Shown here: positions 20,501 through 26,099 of the stretch, in pieces
Layout of the letters: every line of letters begins with the position of its first letter
How positions within the stretch are numbered: the stretch's first letter is position 1
From: Azorinus chamasolen
Taxonomy: Eukaryota; Mollusca; Bivalvia; Cardiida; Solecurtidae
Length of the DNA stretch: 64,000 nucleotides
Direction: 5' to 3'
Assembly (NCBI GenBank): GCA_963576725.1
Contig: OY755241.1
Span: 24,650,449 to 24,714,448 of the forward strand
The notes under the pieces: generated by a model
What the model saw: the letters and a program-made list of their open reading frames with translations, nothing else
Told to the model about the DNA's origin: nothing
Database searches by the model: none
Made by a program: the position numbers and the translations under genes

Positions 20501-23234
20501 TGCTATGGTATTCGAAGTAAAAGCTCGAAAACTTCCCGGCACAGATGTGCTCTAAAATGTATCTCTAGGCATATCTAGATATCGAAAGTAATGCTGAAAG
20601 CTCTGTTAGACCACATTCGTAACGGTATGAATGAATCAAGTTTTTTATTTAAAATCTTGGTGGACGATTTTATGTAGATTTCCCTGAGCAATTGTATCGT
20701 AAAACGCATTTCAGAATCAGTGATAACTTTTTACATTAACACTCGTAATATCTTGTCTTAAAACACAAAGAATTAGTGTAATATTGCGAATACGTTCGGC
20801 ACTAAAACCCACATGAATTACAGTTAAACTTCGATCTATCGAGCTCGGATAATGCTAACTGCTATGGTATTCGAAGTAAAAGCTCGAAAACTTCCCGGCA
20901 CAGATGTGCTCTAAAATGTATCTCTAGGCATATCTAGATATCGAAAGTAATGCTGAAAGCTCTGTTAGACCACATTCGTAACGGATCACATTTCTAACAG
21001 CTATGTTACGAATGTGATCACATTCGTAACAGGTAAAATGTGTTACAAATGTGAGTGTCTGAAATGGGGGTTGACATAAGAATCACATATGTAACAGTTT
21101 GAGCTCCTGGCTGACTGTGTTCAATTAGTAAATAGTAATAGGATTGTCATTGTATATGTTATTGTATTTCCTTGAGGATCATGTCTCAACTTTTAACAAC
21201 CTTAGCAGCACATTTTTAAGATATAATGTATATGCTTGTATGATGTTTAGGACATCTGCCTAAAAGATTTTGAAGAGTTTCCATTTTTCAAAGATTTTAT
21301 GCAATGCTGTTACTGTGTGCCTTACTTCTTAGTTCCTTTTAACTAAGTAACTGTTAACTAAGTAATACACATTGCCAAATATGATTAGGAACTATAAATC
21401 TAATGATATACTTTTAGGAAATACAACTTCAGTCATGTCTTTTGTTAATAGTTTTAGTTTGTTGTTAAAATATGAACACGATTTCATTTTTGCGATGAAT
21501 GATGAGGTCATGGTTTCATTCCGATACTAATCATTACATGACTGGAAATAACACATAATGTAATTGCTCACAACTTGTGACAAATGTTTTCAGTTGTACA
21601 CACGCACTTTTTAGCTTCTTTTTCTGTATGGCATTTGACGTGTTACAAATGTGACTGTATGTCACATCAAAACTCGGCATCGACCACATTCGTCTCAAAA
21701 TGTTACGAATGTGGTGTGGCCTATCAATGCTCCTACTGGAACTTTCAGCATTATTTTAGACCTACATTAAGCTGTGAACTTGAGCAGTGGTTCAGAATAG
21801 AAATTTAATGACTCTAACCTCCGTTATCTAGAATTAATTTGCATGGTCTCGTAAGAATGTATGGCATTGAAAGGTTTAACCCTTTTCTCCATAAATACGC
21901 CTTTATACGTCTCTGTAAGTCACTTTATGAAAACATTGTGATAAAGCTTTTGCTCCTACGGAGCAAATGCTCCATTTATCACAATGGTTTCATCACTACA
22001 AAATGCTGAATGTTAAATTTCTCTAGTCTCTGCTCCTTTTCGGTAGATTTATTCAAAGAGGTTAAGTCTAATAATAGCCTATGAGGGAATGGGTTAAGAT
22101 TGTTCAAAATGTAAACTGACATTTTCTTCAGACAATAGTTTCTATATGTTCATAACTGACTGTAGATAAAAGTGTGTATTCAAATGTTAAAATTATAATT
22201 TGTCCACCAAAATCTATGCTGTGGTCGCTCTCTAAGGTCGCCACGAACAGACGGTTCTAAAAGAGCGGTCAGAACTTTGGGTTTTCGGAGAAATAAAATA
22301 ACTGTTCGTAAAACGGTTTTATTTTTCGAGTATTATCTATTCATGTTCTGTTCCACAAACTGTGGTCTATATTTTCTCAAGTCACAAAAAGGGTTTTTGA
22401 TATAAAGGACGAACGTAATAAAACAAAAAAACCGAGTCATTATTTCATCGTGAATCTACTAAGAAATGTTTCATCCTTTTTACCATGAATATTCATGAGA
22501 GAATGGCATCATTAATAAATACTTATGAAATTATATCGTGACAGATACTTAACCCATTTCCTCATAGGCTATATTTAGACCCAACAACTTTTAATAGATC
22601 TATTGAAAAGGAGCAGTAACTAGAGAAAAGGAAAAAATAGATTTTTGTAGTTTGAAACCATTGTGACAAATAGAGCACTATTTATCACAAAGGTTTCAAC
22701 AGGTGACTTTTACAGAGGCGTAGAAAGGCGTTTTTATGGAGGAAAGGGTTACAAATACCTCATACAATCAAACAACAACAACAACCTATGATCACAGTGT
22801 CAAATAGTTTGGATCCTGATGAGACATCAAGTTGTTTGGCGTCTCATCTGGACCCGCTTTAGTTTATACAGGGAGCGTGCAGGATGCATATATATTTATA
22901 TAAAACTCATTTTCACAAACTTTTATCATATTCAACTTTTTTTAATAAATGTACTGAAAAGGAGTACTTATCTGACAAACAAAGTTTTAGAACTATGTAG
23001 CTCTTTGAAACTATTGTTACAAATAAAGCATTTGCTCCTATTGAACAGATGATCTATCACAACGGTTTCAAAAAGTGACTTTACAGAAGCGACAGAAGTC
23101 GACATTATGAGGGAATATGATATTATACTGATTTTACTAACCTTTACATAATCTCTCAAAAGATTAAACATCCACCATAAGCCTAAAGCAGCAAAAATTA
23201 TCCCTTTATACAAATGGCCCCATAGAGCTCCCAT
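2333..23234 (-). CDS. TMEM45-like copy 1, 5' part only (exons 1-3); the gene runs off the left edge
   Basis: Seen: exons 1 (23234-23142), 2 (6911-6806) and 3 (2528-2333) have exactly the lengths (93, 106, 196 nt) and phases of copy 2 and are open throughout. The encoded part starts MGALWGHLYKGI and continues through FGRELPVEMCLK and LQHVSIYCLFF. Donors are GTTAGT, GTTTGT and GTAGGT; acceptors are TTTTCCAG and ACACAG. In copy 2 exon 4 lies 4.5 kb beyond exon 3, so exons 4-5 here would fall before position 1. Intron 1 is 16.2 kb (3.4 kb in copy 2), full of PLE fragments and satellites; intron 2 is 4.3 kb. Intact splice sites and frame suggest a working gene, but nothing can be said of its 3' half. 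Function as for copy 2. Confidence 0.8.
2574..3518 (+). pseudogene. Penelope-like element reverse transcriptase, 5'-truncated, longest PLE frame in the window
   Basis: The frame is open for 314 residues. Recognisable PLE reverse transcriptase starts near residue 57 (2742; DLFLSCYERDFM). It runs through RYLDDIFNIDNP (catalytic YLDD at residues 91-94), LNKAN, FLDLNLSI, YDKRDDF, GVYISQLIRFARACS, GYRYDKLRK and EFYGDVIYKLRKIIG to a C-terminal HYAFLFTC block before the stop. Known: PLE reverse transcriptases carry YxDD and often a GIY-YIG endonuclease; no GIY-YIG domain is visible. The N-terminal reverse transcriptase motifs, including the first catalytic aspartate region, are missing, so this is a dead 5'-truncated copy despite the long open frame. 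It lies antisense in intron 2 of TMEM45-like copy 1. Residues 1-56 are probably host intron sequence. Confidence 0.8.
3519..4480 (+). mobile_element. 3' tail of the PLE copy at 2742-3518 (subfamily A type)
   Basis: Downstream of the stop comes a diverged remnant of the GACGACRCC/GTCGTACCC tail. At 3930-4450 follows the typical A-type tail: GAGGTTGGGTACCCATAAACC, CCGTTCCAAGGCGGCAC, TTTGTGCGTCTTATTATG, TGTTGCTGTTCGGGCGG and TTTCCTGCAGTGCTCAT. The same order recurs downstream of the PLE fragments at 16k, 19k, 28k and 36k. The 160-residue open frame at 3997-4479 is this tail, not a gene. Confidence 0.7.
4690..4790. repeat. Hairpin MITE (GACCCAGATAAGATGGCTCC / GGAACCGTCTGATCAGAG)
   Basis: One copy of the dispersed palindrome whose arms read GACCCAGATCAGACGGCTCC, followed by its usual flank (GTTTGCTTATGAAATAATATAGAT). 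Between 4480 and 4950 I see nothing else. Confidence 0.6.
4950..6450. repeat. Pearl-like tandem array, about 153-bp monomers alternating between two types
   Basis: GCTAGACC or GCTAGGCA recurs at about 4997, 5153, 5305, 5460, 5617, 5769, 5930, 6078, 6232 and 6379, a spacing of 148-161 bp. The two anchor versions largely alternate, suggesting a ~306 bp higher-order unit. Each unit has TATGCAGATAGCTTGG, TTGATACAAGGATACATGAAA and CAGGTCAAGGTCACTATTT. No coding potential. It lies in intron 2 of TMEM45-like copy 1 and explains much of that intron's extra length. Confidence 0.8.
6806..6911 (-). CDS. TMEM45-like copy 1, exon 2
   Basis: Acceptor TTTTTTCCAG, donor GTTTGT; 106 nt, phase 0 in and 1 out, open. 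It begins AGSKRKF and contains FGRELPVEMCLK. Substitutions relative to copy 2 are mostly conservative. Flanking intron sequence aligns with 51100-51400. Confidence 0.8.
7017..7285. repeat. 30-bp minisatellite, about nine units, copy in gene 1
   Basis: The unit reads GTTTAAACGTATNTAATCTGG followed by TTCCAGG with small changes. The same minisatellite occurs at 51575-52200 beside exon 2 of the other copy, so it predates the gene duplication. There are no unique spacers, so it is not CRISPR. Confidence 0.8.
7300..7600. other. Intron sequence without recognisable features
   Basis: Between the minisatellite and the PLE block I see no exon, RNA gene or clear repeat. It contains one partial motif, TACCAAATTGAACG, of no clear family. 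Confidence 0.4.
7607..7976 (-). mobile_element. PLE reverse transcriptase fragment with internal deletion, minus strand
   Basis: On the minus strand the translation shows FYDRDFKIVNYPSLDGD, then LEDFSSRNLVITHGLLK, then a jump to LLYCNTLHCMFGYRPF and the C-terminal LLARWQARVVLYD block in a shifted frame. The part between RYxKLRK and the late GYDP block is missing. It abuts an oppositely oriented fragment at 7977. Confidence 0.7.
7977..8647 (+). pseudogene. PLE reverse transcriptase, middle and C-terminal part, plus strand, several stops
   Basis: Reads GTNCAPLVADLF, (frameshift) YERDFMLSLKPDAQAD, SRYLDDILNLDNPF, SSIYPK, stop, LNKAN, stop, FLDLNLYI, then after another shift FVNYPFLEGDVPRST, GVYISQFIRFARACS, GYRYHKLRKTLS, stop, and EFYSDGIYKLRKSRGHI. 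YLDD is intact, but frameshifts and stops make it non-functional. It sits head-to-head with an N-terminal fragment on the minus strand. Confidence 0.8.
8648..9172 (-). pseudogene. PLE reverse transcriptase, N-terminal part, minus strand
   Basis: From high to low coordinate: SDWKKCIFDIIDTRITFYK, LLPPRPRVTFRYLKKNI, HSNYVLVPADKASNNVIII, then MYWIPKLHKKPYKTRFIA followed by SSCCTTTKISKLLTSCLTTI. YWIPKLHK..P.KTRFIA is the characteristic early PLE reverse transcriptase block. With the plus fragment at 7977-8647 this forms an inverted element: both halves are present but on opposite strands. Confidence 0.8.
9166..9300 (+). mobile_element. PLE subfamily B tail, plus strand
   Basis: Contains TTTTTCCCTGTCGTG, CTTAACGGCTTCC, GCAGTTGCTCTGACTTCAGC and GAGTACATATTTGACGGA, a signature repeated at 18.36k, 24.27k, 27.2k (minus) and 39.78k directly after PLE C-termini. 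Confidence 0.65.
9335..9800 (-). mobile_element. PLE subfamily B tail, minus strand, with CA microsatellite
   Basis: Read on the minus strand: CTTCTATGTTGTGGG-type start, GTCCGTAAACCGGTTTAAACC, TGCTGACCGTGCCAAGGCGG, a (TG)n/(CA)n stretch at 9400-9455, then GGTGGTGGTTGCGTCTTG and CTTGACTTTACTACTTTTCC. It recurs at 11k, 13.6k, 17.3k, 26.8k and 34.7k. The 111-121 residue open frames on both strands come from this low-complexity tail. Confidence 0.65.
10075..10760 (+). repeat. TCTG / TCTA / TCCG tetranucleotide microsatellite region
   Basis: Long degenerate runs of CTGTCTGTC, CCGTCCGTC and CTATCTATC. A block at about 10620-10660 (TTTCTTTCTATGTTCATC, GTGGCCTGGTCCCGC) is repeated near 10770-10810. 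The Cys/Leu/Ser-rich open frames here are microsatellite translations. Confidence 0.85.
10930..11335 (+). mobile_element. PLE subfamily B tail, plus strand
   Basis: Begins CCGTCTTCTATGTTGTGGG, then GGCGGGGATACC, CGTAAACCGGTTTAAACC, GGTGATTTTGCTACTGACCG, CTTTTGTTTGTCTCGTGTC, and ends GGTGGTTGCGTCTTATATG and CTTGACTTTACTACCTTTTC. No reverse transcriptase is attached. Confidence 0.65.
11478..11700 (-). mobile_element. PLE subfamily B tail end, minus strand
   Basis: The minus-strand reading ends in CTTGACTTTACTACTTTTCC with the usual GGTGGTGGTTGCATCTTG and a short CA-rich tract. It is inverted relative to the copy ending at 11335, with about 140 bases between. Confidence 0.6.
12138..13335 (+). 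mobile_element. Pearl-like element with terminal AGCTCACC hairpin and about seven 160-bp core repeats
   Basis: Starts TTTAGCTCACCAGAGC followed by its inverted copy GCTCAGGGTGAGCTTTT, then a GTCCGTCGTCC-rich stretch. About seven units follow, each with CTCAGCTTTCATATTT, ATCATGTTCAGGTCC, TATAAATTATGGCCC and GGGGTCAAAATTGGCCCCG (near 12331, 12493, 12655, 12823, 12986 and 13151). It ends GATTGCCTGGTGAGCGCTTC and GGCCCTCTTGTT. Known: bivalve pearl and Helitron-like non-autonomous elements have such terminal hairpins, a tetranucleotide tract and a ~160 bp tandem core. The 105-residue open frame inside is repeat-derived. Confidence 0.7.
13340..13498 (+). pseudogene. Short coding-like fragment of unknown origin, next to the pearl-like element end
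   Basis: An open frame with balanced composition reads ENVFANKKPTTAKLKGRQ, then ATKNRLDDIVKRFRDML, ending GVVII and TAA. It starts exactly where the pearl-like element stops and has charged, helix-like spacing unlike nearby low-complexity frames. I cannot assign a family. It may be the last piece of a transposon ORF, a retrocopy exon, or chance. Confidence 0.3.
13572..13800 (-). mobile_element. PLE subfamily B tail end, minus strand
   Basis: The minus-strand reading has CACCCTTACTTTTGTTTG, a short CA-rich tract, GGTGGTGGTTGCATCTTG and CTTGACTTTACTACTTTTTC. Confidence 0.6.
13800..15430. other. Intron sequence with little recognisable content
   Basis: No exon, RNA gene or long repeat is recognised. 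About 14775-14830 is a remnant of the GTGTCAAACAGCTTGGAT hairpin family. The 91-residue frame at 13845-14120 lacks recognisable motifs. Confidence 0.4.
15440..15745. repeat. Tandem repeat, about 110 bp, three units
   Basis: GTAGCAGCTTGTTTCCTGAA (with small variants; the first unit has GTAGAAGCCTGTTTCTTGAA) starts units near 15445, 15566 and 15674. Each is followed by AGAGCAATAAAACTCA-like and GAATCATAYACACWAAACATTA motifs. Confidence 0.65.
15760..15845. repeat. GACCCAGATCAGAC hairpin MITE, partial
   Basis: GCAAACAGAGTAGACCGATA ... CATGTAGGAGTCATCTGATC with the typical flank TTTGCTTATGAAAT. It directly precedes a PLE fragment. Confidence 0.5.
15875..16600 (+). mobile_element. PLE C-terminus plus subfamily A tail, plus strand
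   Basis: Translation begins YKLRKIIGHTHFLTLFIK, then KQFIKKGYDPVVLQHTACLV and a C-terminal NHAGLFACTPTRK before a stop, matching the 3' end of the reverse transcriptase at 3350-3518. The tail follows in order: GTACGCCGACAAGAAAGG, GGCGACCTCTTAAATCC, ACACTAGCGATAGGTGG, GGATACGTTTATTTACAC, CGCCCATAAACCGG, CCGTTCCAAGGCGG, TGTTCGGGCGA and CCTGCATGACTC. 5'-truncated. Confidence 0.75.
16600..17110. other. Intron sequence, nothing recognised
   Basis: AT-rich sequence without open frames, RNA genes or repeats that I can identify. Confidence 0.4.
17125..17590 (-). mobile_element. PLE subfamily B tail, minus strand, with (CATA)n expansion
   Basis: The minus-strand reading runs ATGTTGCGGGGAAGTCCGG, GTTTAAACCCCACAGTGATG, CGCGCCAAGGCGGTTCTC, then two successive CTTGACTTTACTACTTTTTC-like ends. 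A (CATA)n run at about 17220-17265 lies between. Apparently one B tail is inserted in or duplicated onto another. Confidence 0.6.
17815..17990. repeat. Hairpin MITE (AAAGCTCCTACAGGAACC)
   Basis: Contains CATATCTAGA, AATGCTGAAAGCTCCTACAG, then CAACATTACTTCATACC and TTAAGCTGTGAACTTGAG, a weak palindrome. A related copy at 20930-21840 is split by another insertion. Confidence 0.5.
18090..18565 (+). mobile_element. PLE subfamily B fragments, plus strand
   Basis: 18110-18180 has GTAGTACTCTATGATGG, ATGGGATGAGCTTATCAG. 18355-18550 has TTTCTCTGTCGTTCCCTTAACG, GAGTACATATTTGACGGAC, GGTTTGGGCAAGTCTGGCGG and TTTACATTGTTTGTTTAGC. About 170 bases of unrelated AT-rich sequence lie between, probably an insertion. 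Confidence 0.6.
18575..19345 (+). mobile_element. PLE C-terminus and subfamily A tail, plus strand, degraded
   Basis: Frameshifted translation shows traces of RYHKLRK, LLASTNV, EFYGDGIYKLRKIIGHT, KGYDPTVLQHTACLV, then the A tail (CGTACGCCGACAAGAAAG, GCGACCTCTTACATCC, CACTAGCGATAGGCGG, GGATACGTTTATTTACAC, CCGTTCCAAGGCGG, TGTGTGACTCATACATG). Confidence 0.7.
19358..19700 (+). mobile_element. PLE subfamily B tail fused directly behind an A tail
   Basis: Right after the end of the A tail comes AAGTGTGAAATTAGGACGTC, GTTTAAACCCCAAGTGGTGG, CCGTTCCAAGGCGGCAC, TGTCACCCTTGCTTTTG, ending CTTGACTTTACTACGTTTTC. The internal CTCATCTCGTGTGTGTG-type part is replaced by a GTTCGTCTCGTTCGTGTG stretch. Confidence 0.6.
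20060..20262. mobile_element. Element with about 35-bp terminal inverted repeats
   Basis: Left end ACATAAATACCTGAATAGC then TCTGGTCTAATATG; right end CGAAATATTAGATCAGAGCT then ATCTAAGTATTTATGT, a clear imperfect inverted repeat about 35 bp long enclosing ~130 bp. No coding capacity. Confidence 0.6.
20268..20985 (+). repeat. Near-identical 359-bp tandem duplication, two copies
   Basis: The block starting ATGAATGAATCAAGTTTTTT at 20268 recurs at 20627 with one visible difference (AAAAACTTGG vs AAAATCTTGG), ending near ACCACATTCGTAACGG. Recent duplication or an assembly artefact. Confidence 0.85.
20972..21717. mobile_element. Element bounded by CACATTCGTAAC / GTTACGAATGTG inverted repeats
   Basis: CACATTCGTAAC and its complement occur at 20972-21060 (several) and again near 21640-21717, bracketing ~600 bp. 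The outer flanks (left CTGAAAGCTCTGTTAGAC, right CTCCTACTGGAACTTTCAG) look like the two halves of the hairpin MITE at 17815, so the element appears to have inserted into that hairpin. No open frame of note. Confidence 0.5.
21880..22093. mobile_element. piggyBac-type MITE, 214 bp, TTAA on both sides
   Basis: TTAA (21876-21879) precedes CCCTTTTCTCCATAAATACG; the far end reads ATGAGGGAATGGG followed by TTAA (22094-22097). The middle holds a palindrome around TGTGATAAAG and GCTCCTACGGAGCAAATGC. TTAA duplications and CCC-starting ends are hallmarks of piggyBac. Confidence 0.75.
22195..22330. repeat. CTCCACCAAA hairpin MITE
   Basis: TTGTCCACCAAAATCTATGC, GTGGTCGCTCTCTAAGG ... AGAGCGGTCAGAACTTTGGG then TTTCGGAGAAAT; an imperfect inverted repeat found also at 33728, 52326, 60630 and 63915. 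Confidence 0.55.
22553..22748. mobile_element. piggyBac-type MITE, copy in intron 1 of gene 1
   Basis: Begins after TTAA with CCCATTTCCTCATAGGC, ends GGAGGAAAGGG followed by TTAC (one change from TTAA). The central palindrome is partly lost. Confidence 0.65.
22785..22862. repeat. GTGTCAAA...GGATCCTGATGAGAC hairpin, shared by both gene copies
   Basis: AGTGTCAAATAGTTTGGATC, TGATGAGACATCAAG with inverted copy CTTGTTTGGCGTCTCATC, TGGACCC. Copy 2 has its counterpart at 54348-54420, followed in both by a GGGAGSGTGCAGGRTGCATAT motif, so it predates the duplication. Confidence 0.6.
22905..23118. mobile_element. Degraded piggyBac-type MITE directly downstream of exon 1 donor, gene 1
   Basis: AAACTCATTTTCACAAACTT to CGACATTATGAGGGAATA with remnants of the central palindrome. 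The same element sits at 54518-54730, in the same place relative to exon 1 of gene 2. Confidence 0.65.
23142..23234 (-). CDS. TMEM45-like copy 1, exon 1
   Basis: 31 codons from MGALWGHLYKGI to LLRDYVK, followed by a GTTAGT donor, phase 0. It aligns without gaps to copy 2 exon 1. Homology continues upstream (an LTLEQALLSGG-coding stretch and 36-bp repeats) and downstream (a degraded hairpin MITE 20-30 bases past the donor). Confidence 0.8.
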
Positions 23235-23369
23235 CTCAGCGTTGAAATCGCCACCACTCAGTAGAGCTTGTTCCAACGTCAGCACAGAGCCACGGAAATA
23301 AATATATTATAAGTTCTCAGTCACTTCGAGTGGAGGCAATTGTAATGCGGTATCGTTATTATCGTTGTG

Positions 23370-23575
23370 TCCTTCATTTGTAGTGGTATCGTAATTATAC
23401 TGTCCTTCTTCATATGTAGTGATATCATAATTATATTAGTCTTCTTCACATGTAGTGGTATCGTAATTATACTGACCCATTTTTAAGGTAGCGGTATCGT
23501 AATTATATTGGTCGTCTTCACATGTAGTGGTATCGTAATTTTACTGGTCTTCTTCACACGTAGTGGTATCGAACG
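23370..23575 (-). repeat. 36-bp minisatellite upstream of exon 1, gene 1
   Basis: About five and a half units of GTAGTGGTATCGTAATTATA, CTGGTCTTCTTCACAT with small variation. Copy 2 has the same repeat upstream of its exon 1 at 55095-55345, so the duplicated segment includes upstream sequence. It is a multiple of three, so it yields spurious open frames. Confidence 0.75.
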
Positions 23576-23624
23576 TAATGTGCGGAATCACCTCTCTTAT
23601 TCGAAATTTCGTAAACACGAATTG

Positions 23625-23742
23625 AGAACTGTTTAAGCAAGTGGCTGCTTAATGCAAAATTGAAGTCACGCATAAAACTTCTGTATGACGTCCACGTTGT
23701 ATAGAGCTGTCACCTGTCTTAAACACCTATAATATTAGTTAT
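23625..23742. repeat. AGTGGCTGCTTAATGCA hairpin MITE, shared flank of both copies
   Basis: AAGTGGCTGCTTAATGCAAA ... ACGTCCACGTTGTATAGAGC and TGTCACCTGTCTTAA. Counterpart at 55398-55503 beyond the same upstream minisatellite. Confidence 0.6.
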
Positions 23743-23744
23743 GC

Positions 23745-23870
23745 AGTGCTTAGTGTCCCTAATATTGAATATACACTGCCAGCAAACATTCATATGAGAC
23801 GAGGCGAATATTAATATTTGCTGGCAGTGTAGATTCCATTTTAAGGACACTAAGCACTGCATAACAATTT
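23745..23870. mobile_element. Inverted-repeat element with GTTATGCAGTGCTTAGTGTCC ends
   Basis: Left arm TTATGCAGTGCTTAGTGTCC, then ACACTGCCAGCAAA; right arm TTTGCTGGCAGTGT then GGACACTAAGCACTGCATAA, a nearly perfect long inverted repeat with a ~40 base loop. It is seen only once in the window. Confidence 0.7.
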
Positions 23871-23939
23871 ATCTTACCGACTACCTTTACTTTCAAGCAT
23901 TTACACGCATGATGGCATCATAGGTCTACATATATTGCT

Positions 23940-24425
23940 TTGAGTGCGTATGTGTGTGCATGCGTGCGTGCGCGCGGGGCGTGTGTGATGTGGTTGTTGC
24001 GTCTTGTATGTGTCTTTTCCTGCTTGGCTTTACTATTTTTCATCAATAACAAACACACATTAGGGGGAAACAGCCTTGAAAGGCAAATTTACTTAAGCAA
24101 AATGATGGATAAATTAGAATTAGGATCAAAATGCTATTCTAAACGAGATATATACTTTTTTATAAACAGCTATACTCAAAAAGGGATGAACACGAATGAA
24201 CAATAACTTTGACCATTGACATTAAATACACCAAGATAAAGTGAACATGATGAGTTTACCAGACTCATGTATTACTTTTTCCCTGTCGTGCCCTTAACGG
24301 CTTCCCTGCAGGTGCTCTGACTTCAGCAACGTCAATGAGTGTTCACCGACCTGTGTTCACCGACTTCTATGTTGTGGGTTAGTCCGGCGGGGATACCTTT
24401 ATTTACACTATTTGTAAAGCTAGTG
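23940..24425 (+). mobile_element. PLE subfamily B tail fragments, plus strand
   Basis: 23945-24045 is a tail end (GGTTGTTGCGTCTTGTATG, TTTTCCTGCTTGGC). 24250-24425 is a tail start (GATGAGTTTACCAGACTCATG, TTTTTCCCTGTCGTGCCC, GGCTTCCCTGCAGG, CTATGTTGTGGGTTAGTCC). The parts are in reversed order, separated by ~200 bases of unrecognised sequence. Confidence 0.6.
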
Positions 24426-24440
24426 TGTACTTCACAACAG

Positions 24441-24700
24441 CAGGTGTTAAGTGCTTGTGTGGCGGCCGTAAAAAGTCGCCCCGTACTTCATTCTCAGTGT
24501 TGTTATATTTTCTGGTCCTTCGGGATCATAAGTTTTGATGTTATTAGTTTTGAAAATTGAATACTGCTTAAGCCGGTGCTAGGGGGCGTGAGTAGTGTTG
24601 CACTTTTAATTAATACTCATGAACAGACTCAATAAAACCGAGTCTGCAATTTTCTCTTTTTGCATTTCTACTTTTGCTTTCGAAGGATCACCCATTTTCA
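24441..24700 (+). mobile_element. LTR-like dispersed repeat, copy 1
   Basis: TGTTAAGTGCTTGTG start, CGTAAAAAGTCGCCCC, TTTCTGGTCCTTCGG, ACTGCTTAAGCCGGTGCTAG, CAATAAAACCGAGTCTGC (AATAAA), GCTTTCGAAGGATCACCC, TTTTCA end. Six copies occur in the window. TG...CA ends with a central AATAAA resemble a solo LTR, but no internal polyprotein or clear target duplication is visible. Confidence 0.45.
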
Positions 24701-24727
24701 GATTAATTGAGAGAAGGAAGAGGTTAG

Positions 24728-25060
24728 ATGACAAAGAGAGTACCGCCTTGGCACGGTCAGTAGCAAAAACACCACAGGGGTTTTAACCGGTTTACGGACG
24801 TCCTTACATGTTCCGAGACTATATCTTTTTCAGATGTTTGAACAGTTATATAAGTTTGTGAATCAGTTAGCTCCTTCTTTAAAACATCAACATAATAGTC
24901 TTCAAATAATGATTATATTATTCGATGCCTTGTCAGCAGGAGCAAGAACATAATTTAAATGAAACTTAGAAATGTTTTTCTTCAATAGCGAAAGTAACCC
25001 TAGATCGAGGTGGTAAAAGCTGGTAATTTGATTTGTAAAAGGCATAATAAGTAGCGAACA
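24728..25060 (-). mobile_element. PLE N-terminal reverse transcriptase fragment, minus strand, next to a B tail piece
   Basis: 24728-24812 is the GTGACAAAGAGAGTACCGCC / GGTTTACGGACGTCC tail. 24815-25055 reads on the minus strand like 8870-9090 and 38560-38780 (PRPR block and downstream), with small deletions, and is non-coding now. Confidence 0.6.
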
Positions 25061-25094
25061 AACTGGATTCCTACAAAATAGATATATAGGAAAA

Positions 25095-25790
25095 ATATAT
25101 TTATGGCATCGTGCAGTACACAGAAGAAAATAATATACCAGAACTTTTACTATTGATCGACTTTGAAAAAGCGTTCGATATCTTATCTTATCTTATTTAA
25201 GACCCTGGACTTTTTTAACTTTGGCGTTTCATTCAAAATGTGGATAAAAGTATTTTATAATGGAAATTAATCTAGCGTCATTCAAAACAGTTACTTCACT
25301 GACTTTTGCAAGGTCGAAGGAGGTTACAGGCAATATATCTATTATCGTCGTATATATTCATAATCGGCGCAGAAAACCTAAACAAAAAAATCCATTCGAA
25401 CAAAAACATCAAAGGCATTAAAATAAAAAGAATAGACCATATTCTTTCACAGTTTGTTGATGATACCTCAACCATTTTGGATGGTTCAGAACAGTCACTG
25501 AATGAAACGTTAGATTAACGTACAACATTAGCAAATATATCTGGTTTAAACATGAATTTAAAAACAAAACGCATGTCATATGGATAGGTTAAAAACTTGT
25601 AGCACAGCCTCAATAAAAACTAAATTCAAACTAGTCTTTGGGGACTTCAAACAATTGGGTGTCCATTCTAATGTCGATCTTGACGAAATAGTGAAAATTA
25701 ACTTTGATGAAAAATTAACAGTGAAAAATATGACTTTTCTTGAAGAGAAGATATGTAACACCAATAGGAACAATTGTAGTGATTAAAACA
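25095..25790 (+). pseudogene. LINE (non-LTR) reverse transcriptase fragment
   Basis: Frame-broken translation: IPELLLLIDFEKAFD, FFNFGVSFKMWIKVFYN, SVIQN.YFTDFCKVEGG, YIFIIGAENLNKKI, IKRIDHILSQFVDDTSTILDG, SEQSLNETLD, then TKFKLVFGDFKQLGV, VDLDEIVKINFDEKL. FVDD is the variant of the catalytic F/YADD motif and LIDFEKAFD is the first catalytic aspartate block. Frameshifts, a short repeat slip (TATCTTATCT) and stops show it is dead. The second half of the same kind of ORF2 may be at 29740-30060. Confidence 0.75.
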
Positions 25791-26099
25791 CTATTCTTAT
25801 CAATATACATCCATATTTATATTAGCTTGCCTATTCCGAGTAAACACTTTATATATACGGGTTAACATTTGTGTACTCCCCTCATTGCCGTAGCGGGTCG
25901 CTTAGTTTATATGCACGAACTTAAAATTTATCTGTTCTGTCACCCACTTTTCCAATATATGTAGGGCAATATTTTATATGTAGTGCCGTATGCCAAATAA
26001 TGTACACAAGTATGTTGGTTCTGGTCATAACTCTGTGACGTACTGACACTGTGCATAGAATGTTACATTCAAATATTTTGGTGATCTGAGTGCGTTGAC

